A stretch of 64,000 nucleotides of DNA, taken from Gammaproteobacteria bacterium. Its GTDB lineage: Bacteria; Pseudomonadota; Gammaproteobacteria; JAJFKG01. Of the stretch, positions 1 through 7,884 are shown one piece after another. The position numbers were made by a program, and so were the translations under genes. Positions within the stretch are counted from its first letter, which is position 1; each line of letters begins with the position of its first letter. The notes under the pieces were generated by a model. That model searched no databases and was not told the DNA's origin. It saw nothing but the letters and a program-made list of their open reading frames with translations. Location of the stretch: positions 18,942 to 82,941 of the forward strand of contig JAJFKG010000049.1 in NCBI GenBank assembly GCA_021773335.1, written 5' to 3'.

Positions 1-660
1 ACCTTCATGGCGACAACATGTGCCTTTGGAGGTATAGCAAGTACCCTCTTCGATACAACTATTTGATAATGACTTCCAGATATTGTCACATACGGCGATT
101 TGCCAAAACTGCTTGTCGTCGCTACCCAAATGATTTACGCCGCATAAGTTCTTATCACTGGCTTGATAACCAAAGCCTTGCAGATCTTCTTGCTCCCAAA
201 AAGGCTCGGCATAAAAGTCATGCGCCTGCTCTTGTTGGGCGAGCTGTAAGAATTCACGATCTAAAGCATGTAACAAACGCGCCGCTTCATCCAGCAAAAC
301 AACATGACCATTCGGTAATAAACGACATAAAGGCGAATCGACGATATCTTTATAGCTAAAATAGCTATCGCGCTTTTTATGTAACAGCTGTACCACTTTG
401 GCTTTCGGTTTGTCCTTAGCATTATCCTCACTCGGTTTTGCTTTGCGTTCCGCTAAAATAGCTAGCAAGGTTTGCCAATCACATTCCAAACTCGTCATAT
501 CGCTCGAGCGGATTAACACAGTATTGCCACCTTCTGCCGGTATACGCACATCAGTATTACCTGACGATGCTGAGTTAAACTTATAAGCGACATCACTGAC
601 TTCCTTTGCGTCTATTGCATTATTGAGACGACGGATTTCTCTGATTGCGGGACTAGCCAT
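1..660 (-). CDS. Class II aminoacyl-tRNA-synthetase-like ligase, 3' end outside window
   Basis: The minus strand is open for 220 codons from an ATG at 660 to the window edge, so the N-terminus is present and the C-terminus is cut off. The start overlaps the stop of the CitE-like gene by 8 bases, which points to translational coupling. Near the window edge a CCRHEG string resembles class II aaRS motif 2 (FRxE, as in the YCFRHE of amino acid:[carrier protein] ligases), and the preceding LLHALDREFLQLA segment fits the approach to that fold. With a carrier protein and a CitE-like lyase upstream, an adenylating enzyme that loads a carrier fits better than a true tRNA synthetase. That function is inferred from motif and context only. 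Confidence 0.55.
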   Translation of the reverse strand, partial: MASPAIREIRRLNNAIDAKEVSDVAYKFNSASSGNTDVRIPAEGGNTVLIRSSDMTSLECDWQTLLAILAERKAKPSEDNAKDKPKAKVVQLLHKKRDSYFSYKDIVDSPLCRLLPNGHVVLLDEAARLLHALDREFLQLAQQEQAHDFYAEPFWEQEDLQGFGYQASDKNLCGVNHLGSDDKQFWQIAVCDNIWKSLSNSCIEEGTCYTSKGTCCRHEG

Positions 661-1573
661 GGGACACCTCCTCATCGCGGTAGTATTGAGCAACACGTTC
701 TGCTTGCATTAGCGTTAACGGCTCAACGATTTTATCGTTAGCGACATAAGTTTCTGCTTCACCTAAATGAACCTGTTGTAAATTATCTAAAATGCCATGT
801 GACCATTGGATCAAATCATCTGATGGCTTAAAGATCTCATCGACGATACTGACTAACTTAGGATTTGGCACTGCGCGGGCACACATCCCCAAATTGCGAC
901 TGGCCAAAGAGTCAGCTTTTAAACCGTCAATATCATCGTGCCACGGATAAACGCTATCCATCGGAAATAAGCCAAATTCAGCGGATGCCGCCACAATATT
1001 ATTGCGGATAAACTCTAGCTCTTTGCCCGGCTTTTTACGCTCTTGCACAAGGTTGTGAGCCCAGTCCTCTGCTCCTAAACATAGCGCTGTGGTACGTTGC
1101 GACGCGGCGGCAATTTCTCGGATATGACTCAAACCTTGCGGTGACTCGATCATCAAATGTAATTTAATACTGTTGTAAGAGAATCCAAGCGCTTCCTCAA
1201 TCTGGGTAATGTGCTGATCAATATGCACAACTTCACTCGCTTGGTTGACTGCTGGCACACGGATCGCATCCGGCTGTGCACTAGCGATCTCTTTAATATC
1301 TTGCTCGCAAAGGTAAGCGAACTCTGGGCCATTCACACGCACTGCCACATTCAAATCTGGACGCATTTCATGAATGTAACGCACTGCATGTTTACACAAA
1401 TAGCGCGCATCGGTTTTTTGCGAATATTTCGTCGCATACTCGAGGTCCAGTACGATATTGTGGGCATTGGTTAGCGGGATGCTATCGATAAAACCGGCAT
1501 TATTTGCAGGCATATATAGATGTGCGCCCCATAAAGAATGTTTTTTTACTGTTGTACCTTGCATAGTCATCAT
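653..1573 (-). CDS. CitE-like HpcH/HpaI aldolase/citrate lyase family protein
   Basis: A 306-residue protein of the CitE/HpcH-HpaI TIM-barrel family, whose members cleave or form C-C bonds of acyl-CoA or acyl-carrier thioesters using a divalent metal. Visible family motifs are LDLEYA near residue 45, VAVRVNGPE (substrate-binding Arg), MIESPQGL (metal-ligand Glu) and LGAEDWA (metal-ligand Asp). The ATG at 1573 has AAAGGAG upstream. The gene lies 23 bp after a CitD-like gene and overlaps the next gene by 8 bp, so the three are probably one transcript. No citrate lyase alpha subunit (CitF) is visible, so it is unlikely to be ordinary citrate lyase; the substrate is unknown. Confidence 0.8.
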   Translation of the reverse strand: MMTMQGTTVKKHSLWGAHLYMPANNAGFIDSIPLTNAHNIVLDLEYATKYSQKTDARYLCKHAVRYIHEMRPDLNVAVRVNGPEFAYLCEQDIKEIASAQPDAIRVPAVNQASEVVHIDQHITQIEEALGFSYNSIKLHLMIESPQGLSHIREIAAASQRTTALCLGAEDWAHNLVQERKKPGKELEFIRNNIVAASAEFGLFPMDSVYPWHDDIDGLKADSLASRNLGMCARAVPNPKLVSIVDEIFKPSDDLIQWSHGILDNLQQVHLGEAETYVANDKIVEPLTLMQAERVAQYYRDEEVSHG

Positions 1574-1596
1574 TAGTTCTCCTTTGATAGTTAGCT

Positions 1597-1920
1597 TTAT
1601 GCGGCTAAGGGTAATTGGTCAATTAGATGTTGTTCGAGCTCGTAGGCTTTTTGCATTGCCCCCTCTAAACGCCCTAACCATACAAATTCATCGGGTAAGG
1701 TATTAAAAAGCTCGACCTCTAATTGGTAAGGGAAAGCGATAAGTTTGTCTTCTAATAGGCGGCTGACTTTGCAACAAATCTCACGTGCCTTTGGTAAATT
1801 TTGGCGTTGCATCGATTTGATAGTGATTTTTTCGCCTTGCGCGTGCGTGACAACGCGTACTATCAAATCATAAGAACTGTCGGAACCGACGCTAATATCA
1901 TTGCGTGTTGAAGTTTGCAT
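1597..1920 (-). CDS. CitD-like acyl carrier protein (citrate lyase gamma-like)
   Basis: A 107-residue protein that resembles the citrate lyase gamma subunit in size and layout. An N-terminal GSDSSYDLIVRV segment corresponds to the Ser-containing strand that carries the prosthetic group in CitD, and FVWLGRLEGAM near the C-terminus resembles the ILRARLEALL helix. The ATG at 1920 is preferred over upstream in-frame starts because AGGGGATA lies just before it. It is the first gene of the carrier-lyase-ligase unit. The match is by eye and remote, and the exact modified Ser is not certain. A real carrier role would explain why an aaRS-like ligase is encoded alongside. Confidence 0.5.
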   Translation of the reverse strand: MQTSTRNDISVGSDSSYDLIVRVVTHAQGEKITIKSMQRQNLPKAREICCKVSRLLEDKLIAFPYQLEVELFNTLPDEFVWLGRLEGAMQKAYELEQHLIDQLPLAA

Positions 1921-2173
1921 TGTTATATCCCCTGTCTGTAAATGGTAGTTGCTGTTCACGGATGGCTTTATAAAATCCAGATTATTTCCATGAACCCGAG
2001 CGCAACTTTAAGGGATTAATATTTCATGCAGATTTAAGTTAAGTAACAGAGTGTAACAGACAGGGGAAAATTGTAGGTGAACTGTCATATACGAATTGCG
2101 CGTGCGGAAAGCACTTGTAGGTTCATAGTCTTGATAAGCCCCTCTAGAGACAGGCCGTGTAGCGGCGCATCAA

Positions 2174-2235
2174 GGGAGGGTGTTAGCGATTGCTGTTCCC
2201 GGATGACGTTGCTGCGCAACTTATCCGGGCTACAT
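2174..2235. repeat. Partial REP-like repeat copy
   Basis: Shares the palindromic core CCCGGATGACGTTGCTGCG and its surroundings with the full copies at 2267-2385 and 63064-63182. Only the right half of the unit is present. Confidence 0.75.
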
Positions 2236-2266
2236 TAGCATTTGTTCCTACGTAAGCCGTAGCTCG

Positions 2267-2385
2267 GATAAGCGCGGGACGCGCGTCATCCGGGGCGGGT
2301 GTTTGCGATTGCGGTTCCCGGATGACGTTGCTGCGCAACTTATCCGGGCTACATCTGAGCTTGACTAGAAGACAGTAGGCTACAC
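2267..2385. repeat. 119-bp dispersed REP/BIME-like repeat, copy A
   Basis: By eye this is identical to 63064-63182 except at two positions (2296 and 2313). It contains two imperfect palindromes in opposite orientation: one around GCGCGGGACGCGC, and one built from CCCGGAT and ATCCGGG around TTGCTGCGCAA. This paired-palindrome form is typical of REP/BIME elements, which sit between genes and can form stem-loops in RNA. No transposase gene is visible in the window. Confidence 0.8.
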
Positions 2386-2406
2386 GAGAACCAAGCGCAT
2401 GCACGA

Positions 2407-3903
2407 TTAATAACCATACTTATGCCAACTATCGCAGATACGCTCACGCATTGTTTCTGGCCAATTGTTGACAAATTTTGCGGGAATTTGTGCTTGTTCA
2501 GGATCTTGGTTCGGCGGCAATAAACAATCGTAAACCACTTTACTCACCTTCTTTGCGGCTTTTTCTTCTGCCGAGTAATACACCCCCATCGCGATCGGCA
2601 CATCGACTTCGTCGAGGATAATATGATTGTGTGGATGGCAACGCGTAGCAAAGGCCCACACCACATCTTTGATATCACTGGTATCGATATCATCGTTGAC
2701 CACAAAGACCTTACCCATCCAATTACTCGGTGCATGTTGGAATAATAAAGCTTTTAACGTTTGCAATAATTCAGTTTTGGCAGCTTCAGCTCGATCACGC
2801 TTATCACGCCAATACTCACCTTCAATACTGATTACCAACCAATGTACTGCACTTTCATAAGGCACAAAACATTGTGCGACTGGGAAGTCATGTTTTCTCA
2901 ACAAAGCATACACCCGCGCGGCTAAGCCTAACGCCCAACAGGAGTGATTTTCTTCAATCGGATAGCCGCCAGAAACCACGGGTAAGATCGCATTGTTACG
3001 ATACGTTAAAGCGGTGACGTTCATCACAGGACACACATTATCAGAACTGCGTTTCACATAACCGGTAAAATCAGCCATAGGCCCTTCTAAAGCAGTTTCA
3101 TCCTGTGAGTAAAAACCTTCAATCACGATTTCTGAATTGGCTGGCACCGCCAGCGGTACAGTCTCGCATTTAACTAACTCGATTGCTTGCCCCAAGTAAC
3201 CCCCGATCATATCGACTTCATTCACACCACGCGGCAAAGGCAATCCTGAAATAAATGGTATCGCTGGCGCTCCACCTTGGAACACAGCGAATGGCATGGC
3301 TTTACCCTCCTCGCGCCACAGATTATAAATCTTGCGCGTATCCCGCACCGCCACTACATTCGCCACCATTTGCGTCGCATTGAGCAACATAATGCGCGCG
3401 ATGCCCCAATTCACCCAACTACCATCAGGCGTTTCACACACGATGGTACCCCAGGTATTTAAATAGCGGCCGCCATCATGCAGATTGATTTGTGGGCATG
3501 GCAATGACAGTAAATCAACGTCTGTACCTGTAAAACTATTTTCTTTGCATACTGCACTTTTAACTAAAGTGGGCTTGACAGGTTTAACATCAGAAACAGA
3601 CGCCAAGGTTTTCACAATATCGTGCGCACTAGAGGTAGTGGGTAAACCCAGCGAAATCGCCGCACGCGCCAAAGCTTGCTGCGGCTTAGCGCTCAATCCC
3701 GCGGGGGCACCAAATACACGCATACCTGAATTAATACCTTTGATGTGATTAAATAAAGGTGCTGGCGCCCCTAAGTCATACGAACGCCGAATAATCCCGC
3801 CCAACTCCAGCTGCCAATCAACTTCGACATCAATCGGCTGTAATTCACCCGCTGCCTGCAAGGCTTGTAGATAATCACGTAAATCTTGGCAATGATGCTG
3901 CAT
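2407..3903 (-). CDS. UbiD family prFMN-dependent decarboxylase (Fdc1-like)
   Basis: A 498-residue full-length member of the UbiD family, which removes carboxylate from aromatic or alpha,beta-unsaturated acids using prenylated FMN. Family signatures include VFGAPAGLS near residue 64, EGPMADFTGYV (carrying the conserved acid residues), LTYRNNAILPV and a C-terminal VWAFATRCHP. The overall pattern is closer to Fdc1/aromatic acid decarboxylases than to UbiD of ubiquinone synthesis. GGGAGA precedes the ATG at 3903. It lies 25 bp downstream of the ADP-ribosyltransferase gene on the same strand. No UbiX-type prenyltransferase is in the window, so the cofactor must come from elsewhere. The substrate is unknown. 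Confidence 0.85.
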   Translation of the reverse strand: MQHHCQDLRDYLQALQAAGELQPIDVEVDWQLELGGIIRRSYDLGAPAPLFNHIKGINSGMRVFGAPAGLSAKPQQALARAAISLGLPTTSSAHDIVKTLASVSDVKPVKPTLVKSAVCKENSFTGTDVDLLSLPCPQINLHDGGRYLNTWGTIVCETPDGSWVNWGIARIMLLNATQMVANVVAVRDTRKIYNLWREEGKAMPFAVFQGGAPAIPFISGLPLPRGVNEVDMIGGYLGQAIELVKCETVPLAVPANSEIVIEGFYSQDETALEGPMADFTGYVKRSSDNVCPVMNVTALTYRNNAILPVVSGGYPIEENHSCWALGLAARVYALLRKHDFPVAQCFVPYESAVHWLVISIEGEYWRDKRDRAEAAKTELLQTLKALLFQHAPSNWMGKVFVVNDDIDTSDIKDVVWAFATRCHPHNHIILDEVDVPIAMGVYYSAEEKAAKKVSKVVYDCLLPPNQDPEQAQIPAKFVNNWPETMRERICDSWHKYGY

Positions 3904-3928
3904 ACTTGTCTCCCAAGGATTCTAAACT

Positions 3929-5209
3929 CTATAATCCACGCCGCTGACGATTTTCCACCGCCACATTATTTACTGTATAGTAAATTAAAAATTCTGGATA
4001 GATTTGCGCTGCTGAGCGCACCACAATCGATGAGCCAGGACCTCTATCTTTTAGCGAGTGATAACCTTCTTTGTAGTAGTTATTACGAGCATTTTGTGAC
4101 TCATTGGCATCAGACTCCTCTTGGCCGATCAATTCACGATTGTGACTATGCCGATCCCAATCTGCACTATTACCGATGAGTACATTCCCCATCACAATAC
4201 GGCACAAAAATAATACCCTACGTACTGGATCGCCATTAGCCTTCATACACTGACACTCCGTTGACTTGCCACAACGCCGGCATTTTATATAAGTAATAGC
4301 CTTTGCTGCTTGATCAGTAAAATAAGTACCAAGGCCCATTCTGCCATAGCCTTTACGTGGGTCATAAGGTGTCCTAGTAGGATCAAAGTGACTATTCATA
4401 ATCGATTTCATTATTCCCTTAGAGGTACCATGAAACAATAATACTTCATTAATGCTGCTGTCGACCACTGGTAATGCAAATGCAGGGTCATCGGCAGGGT
4501 GGTACTCTTTACGTAAACAAAACATCATATCGCTGCCCGAGGCATTCTCACCACACTCATTGCGAATACGTTCACGCGTTGCATGGTAATTTCCCCAGAG
4601 TTTGTTCGACTTGCAAATTAGGACTTTATGCACATCGATACGCCTAACATCTAAACGATTAAGTAACTCTTGGCGTGGGCTGGAAAAAATATTCGAAATA
4701 GTACTGCTAAAACCTTGGCGGCCAATATGTACCATACTGTAATGTTCATGTAATAAGCCTTGTTTAGCTGGCATTGCAATAACATTCGACTGGCAATAAT
4801 CAGCGATCATGTGGGCAATTCTAGGCGGTGCGTCACAAAACATAATATCCGCATTAGAAGCAGCTTGCAGCCAGTTAGGTTTAGCTTGCCAGCCCGAACC
4901 TGGCCAATAGGCAGGATAACCTTGTAAATAGCTTTGGATAATATGTACTGGACGCTCAGCCTGAAGCAAAGATTGTAAAATATTCTCGATTGCTGGTGCC
5001 TGAACCTCTTCCTCTTTTGCCGGTTTCATTGTTTTTAACTGGATCATTTCCGGTTGTTTTTCCATTCGCCGCGTTGAACGCGGTGACTGTGATTCTGACT
5101 GTCTAAAAAGCCGGCCTTGTAGCATGCGGCGGCGATAGTCACAATGGGGGCAATCATTACCATAGGTATCATAATCATAAGTCTTTCTACAACCACGACA
5201 CATTACCAT
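3929..5209 (-). CDS. PARP-type ADP-ribosyltransferase with N-terminal zinc ribbon
   Basis: A 426-residue protein whose C-terminal third looks like a PARP catalytic domain. LLFHGT supplies the NAD-binding His (H260), MGLGTYFTDQAAKAITY matches the PARP GKGIYFADxxSKSxxY block (Y296), and YPEFLIYY supplies the catalytic Glu (E406), giving an intact H-Y-E triad. The N-terminus has a C4-x2-C7...C20-x2-C23 zinc ribbon, and an insertion at 310-321 (CRRC...CQC) may bind a second metal. Residues 35-75 are charged and low-complexity. The triad predicts NAD-dependent ADP-ribosylation; the target is unknown. AAGGAG lies before the ATG. PARP domains are sparse in bacteria and often eukaryote-like, so a host-directed effector or a toxin role is possible. 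Confidence 0.8.
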   Translation of the reverse strand: MVMCRGCRKTYDYDTYGNDCPHCDYRRRMLQGRLFRQSESQSPRSTRRMEKQPEMIQLKTMKPAKEEEVQAPAIENILQSLLQAERPVHIIQSYLQGYPAYWPGSGWQAKPNWLQAASNADIMFCDAPPRIAHMIADYCQSNVIAMPAKQGLLHEHYSMVHIGRQGFSSTISNIFSSPRQELLNRLDVRRIDVHKVLICKSNKLWGNYHATRERIRNECGENASGSDMMFCLRKEYHPADDPAFALPVVDSSINEVLLFHGTSKGIMKSIMNSHFDPTRTPYDPRKGYGRMGLGTYFTDQAAKAITYIKCRRCGKSTECQCMKANGDPVRRVLFLCRIVMGNVLIGNSADWDRHSHNRELIGQEESDANESQNARNNYYKEGYHSLKDRGPGSSIVVRSAAQIYPEFLIYYTVNNVAVENRQRRGL

Positions 5210-5468
5210 AATTCTTCTCCTTAATTATTTAGCTAACTCTAGCTCGGAAAATTTAATGAAATAAGCGTAACAAGGATTTGTTGCTGCAGTTTGTAGGGTG
5301 AAGTGGGGTTGTGTAACAAATGGTCCTTGATTGGATTATAACTGTTACAAAAAAATACATTTCTGAATTATGCTAGCAATAAAGAACAGTTAAAGTGCTT
5401 ACTAAGACTAATTATTCCATTGTGGAACGTGTTAATAACTGAACTTTAGTCAGTATAAGGAGAAAGCC

Positions 5469-5717
5469 ATGTATAGCACTGAATTAGACTTATTTGAGCA
5501 AGACAATACAATCGACGATCAAGAGTTACCCGGCATGCAACAATTTTATCTTGATTATGCTGCCCAAATCATCGCGCGAGCAGGCTATCAATCAGGTCGC
5601 AAATGTACGAGCAATGATATTTGCTTACAACTGAATGCGCTAGCGAGTGCTGGAGACAGCGATGCCAAAGACCTTGTTGAAGAATTACATCGTAACGGTG
5701 GTGAGCTATTACATTAA
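5469..5717 (+). CDS. Small hypothetical protein
   Basis: An 82-residue acidic, probably helical cytoplasmic protein with no signal peptide or membrane segment. It is judged real because ATAAGGAG lies 7-8 bases before its ATG and the frame is not opposite a longer gene. It stands alone between the divergently read ADP-ribosyltransferase and the convergent histidine kinase. The 5210-5468 region upstream is AT-rich and probably carries promoters for both divergent genes, though no clear consensus stands out. No family is recognised. Confidence 0.6.
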   Translation: MYSTELDLFEQDNTIDDQELPGMQQFYLDYAAQIIARAGYQSGRKCTSNDICLQLNALASAGDSDAKDLVEELHRNGGELLH

Positions 5718-5813
5718 AGTCACGCTCTCACTAACTTGAGCAAGCAAAACCACAAGGGTAGTACATAAGGTTGGCAAAACACTAGCTGGTACGCTTTCTA
5801 TAGACTCTTAAAA

Positions 5814-7121
5814 TTAACCTTGTTCAACGTTTCTGGGCAATATGACTGTGACTTGTAGACCACCTTGCGGCTTATTTTGCACGCGAATTTCGCCAGCGTG
5901 AGTTTCGACTATCTCTTTAACAATGCTTAAACCCAACCCAGAACCGGTGCTACTGGTTTTCTTGCCTGCTTGTGTGCGATAGAATGGTTTAAAAATATAT
6001 GGCAGTTCATTTTCCGCAATACCCGGCCCATCATCACTGATCGTCACAATCACTTGTTGTTCTTGTACACTAAAGTCTATCCAAACTCGACCTGCATACT
6101 TTATCGCATTCTGAATTAAATTAGTAAAACAACGTTTCACTGCATTTCGTCTGCCCGTAAAAGGTTCATATCTCACATCACTCATTAAAGTGACTTCATG
6201 TCCCATATCAGTAAAATCATAACCAATCGTAAATAAAAGAGAACAGATATCAAATGCCGTCTTTTTCTCACGCAATCCATCATTTTTACCAAAATCTAAA
6301 ATGCTCGTTAGCATCGCTTCAATTTCATCAAGGTCTGCCTCTATCTTACGGGCAGCAGCTTTATCCTCAATAAGATGTGCTTTCAGACGCAAACGTGTTA
6401 TTGGAGTACGAATATCGTGTGAAATAGAGGCCAATAACTGCATACGGTTGTTAATTAACTCTTTGATCCGCGTTTGCATCACATTGAGCATAGTCGACGT
6501 TTCTTTAACGACACTCGGACCATGAATAAGCTGTGGCTTTGTATTAATATCGATTCCCAATTGACGTGCTGAAGATTGCAGTTGTTTAAGTGGCACCTTA
6601 AAAGCAAGTATCGTCCACCCATAGAATATGATTAACCCCAGACAGATTGTGCCAATAAAAAAGAATAAAGTTGAACGCACATAAGATGGATCGACTATTT
6701 TTTCAGAGTAATTTAACCACATACCTGAACGCAACTGATAAGATAGTTGTAATTTTTGTTCCGGATAAAATTTAGTTGTCTCCAGATATTTATTAAGCAA
6801 GTGTGCCTTACTTAGTGCCTGCCATTTTGGATGCTTACTGATAGATACTTTAATGACTTGATCATCAAAGCGAATATGTGCAGCAGACAGCAAGGTTAAC
6901 AGCCGTGTTTTATTTGATTTAGAATCGTCGTCAAGCCTATGAATGAGCAAGGGCAACATAATATAATTATATTGTTTTTGTGGCTTAGACGAAAAATTCA
7001 TTTCCGGCTTGACCATAAAAATCATCAGGCTAACATAAACGACCATCAACAAAGCTAATAGCATGAAGAAGCTTCGGCTATACTGTGCAAATCGACGCAC
7101 ACCAGGCATAGCTAAATTCAT
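5814..7121 (-). CDS. Sensor histidine kinase, EnvZ/OmpB-like
   Basis: A 435-residue inner-membrane sensor kinase. Two membrane segments (about 17-37 and 149-173) flank a short periplasmic domain, followed by a HAMP linker, a HisKA domain with SISHDIRTPITRLRL (phospho-accepting H235) and an HATPase domain with NLIQNAIKYAG, DDGPGI and GSGLGLSIV boxes. It starts inside the stop of the response regulator gene (4-base overlap), so the two are coupled partners. The pair follows an MFS gene on the same transcript, which suggests control of a transport function. The signal is not evident from the sequence. Confidence 0.9.
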   Translation of the reverse strand: MNLAMPGVRRFAQYSRSFFMLLALLMVVYVSLMIFMVKPEMNFSSKPQKQYNYIMLPLLIHRLDDDSKSNKTRLLTLLSAAHIRFDDQVIKVSISKHPKWQALSKAHLLNKYLETTKFYPEQKLQLSYQLRSGMWLNYSEKIVDPSYVRSTLFFFIGTICLGLIIFYGWTILAFKVPLKQLQSSARQLGIDINTKPQLIHGPSVVKETSTMLNVMQTRIKELINNRMQLLASISHDIRTPITRLRLKAHLIEDKAAARKIEADLDEIEAMLTSILDFGKNDGLREKKTAFDICSLLFTIGYDFTDMGHEVTLMSDVRYEPFTGRRNAVKRCFTNLIQNAIKYAGRVWIDFSVQEQQVIVTISDDGPGIAENELPYIFKPFYRTQAGKKTSSTGSGLGLSIVKEIVETHAGEIRVQNKPQGGLQVTVILPRNVEQG

Positions 7122-7849
7122 ACTAATTCAACTTTCTCAGTAAACATATAACCACCATTGCGGATAGTTTTTATCAATGTTGGGTTTTTAGGATCCTCTT
7201 CAAATTTTTGCCGTAAACGGCTAACCAAAATATCGATTGAGCGATCTGAAGGCGCCCCATCACGATTCTTGGTTAAATTAAATAAGAAATCACGACTTAA
7301 CACTCTTTGCGGATGCTCAACAAAAGCCAGTAGCAACTCATAACCAGCATGTGTTATTGGAACTTCAACACCATCAGGAGAATACAACTGGTGTGCAGTT
7401 TCATTTAAAGTCCAACCACGAAACCTATAGCTTCGCGCTTTAGAGCTGACTATCTCTTCCGGTACATGTTGGCTATAAACCTCGATTCGTTTAAGCAAAG
7501 ACTTTATCCGTGCCACTAGTTCCCTTGGATTAAAGGGCTTCTGAATATAATCATCCGCACCAAACTCTAACCCTATTACGCGATCGCTTTCACAAGTATT
7601 TGCAGTAAATAGAATAATAGGGATGTTTGACTCTTTGCGTAAATTTTGACAGAGATTAATACCATCCGCATCAGGAAGCATCACATCTAACAACAATAAA
7701 TCGTAACTGCCTTTAGCTAAGGCGTCCAACATGTCTTGTCCTGTTTGCGCTGTTGATGTTTTATAACCATGCGCTTTTAACACTTCTTCTAACAATGCCA
7801 ATATTTCCGTATCATCGTCTACGACCAAAATGTGTTTATTTGTTTCCAT
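7118..7849 (-). CDS. OmpR-family response regulator
   Basis: A 243-residue two-domain regulator. The receiver has the acidic pair DD near residues 11-12, phospho-acceptor D55 in LLLLDVMLPD, and the switch Lys in QKPFNPREL. The C-terminal winged helix has the OmpR-type RSIDILVSRLRQKFEEDP recognition region and ends with the usual TIRNGGYMF hairpin. The ATG at 7849 is chosen over an in-frame TTG two codons upstream; AAGGA lies about 10 bases before it. It probably controls its own MFS-RR-HK operon, but no operator can be named. Confidence 0.92.
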   Translation of the reverse strand: METNKHILVVDDDTEILALLEEVLKAHGYKTSTAQTGQDMLDALAKGSYDLLLLDVMLPDADGINLCQNLRKESNIPIILFTANTCESDRVIGLEFGADDYIQKPFNPRELVARIKSLLKRIEVYSQHVPEEIVSSKARSYRFRGWTLNETAHQLYSPDGVEVPITHAGYELLLAFVEHPQRVLSRDFLFNLTKNRDGAPSDRSIDILVSRLRQKFEEDPKNPTLIKTIRNGGYMFTEKVELV

Positions 7850-7884
7850 AGCCAAGATATCCTTCTATCTGTTTGCATTACTTT

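Larger units (their letters stand above)
1921..2406. other. Intergenic region with REP-like repeats and a promoter-side inverted repeat
   Basis: This gene-free stretch holds the leader of the CitD-like gene and, at 2174-2385, REP-like repeat units. A CCCCTGTCTG at about 1930 and its complement CAGACAGGGG at about 2055 form a widely spaced inverted pair upstream of the carrier gene. An open frame at 2183-2404 on the minus strand is made of repeat sequence and is not called as a gene. Confidence 0.5.

Noticed and set aside
18..586. Plus-strand open frames at the left edge
   Set aside because: They are antisense to the continuous minus-strand frame of the aaRS-like gene, which shows family motifs and overlaps its upstream neighbour.
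2183..2404. 73-codon minus-strand open frame
   Set aside because: It consists of the REP-like repeat copies and has no ribosome-binding site or protein-like features.
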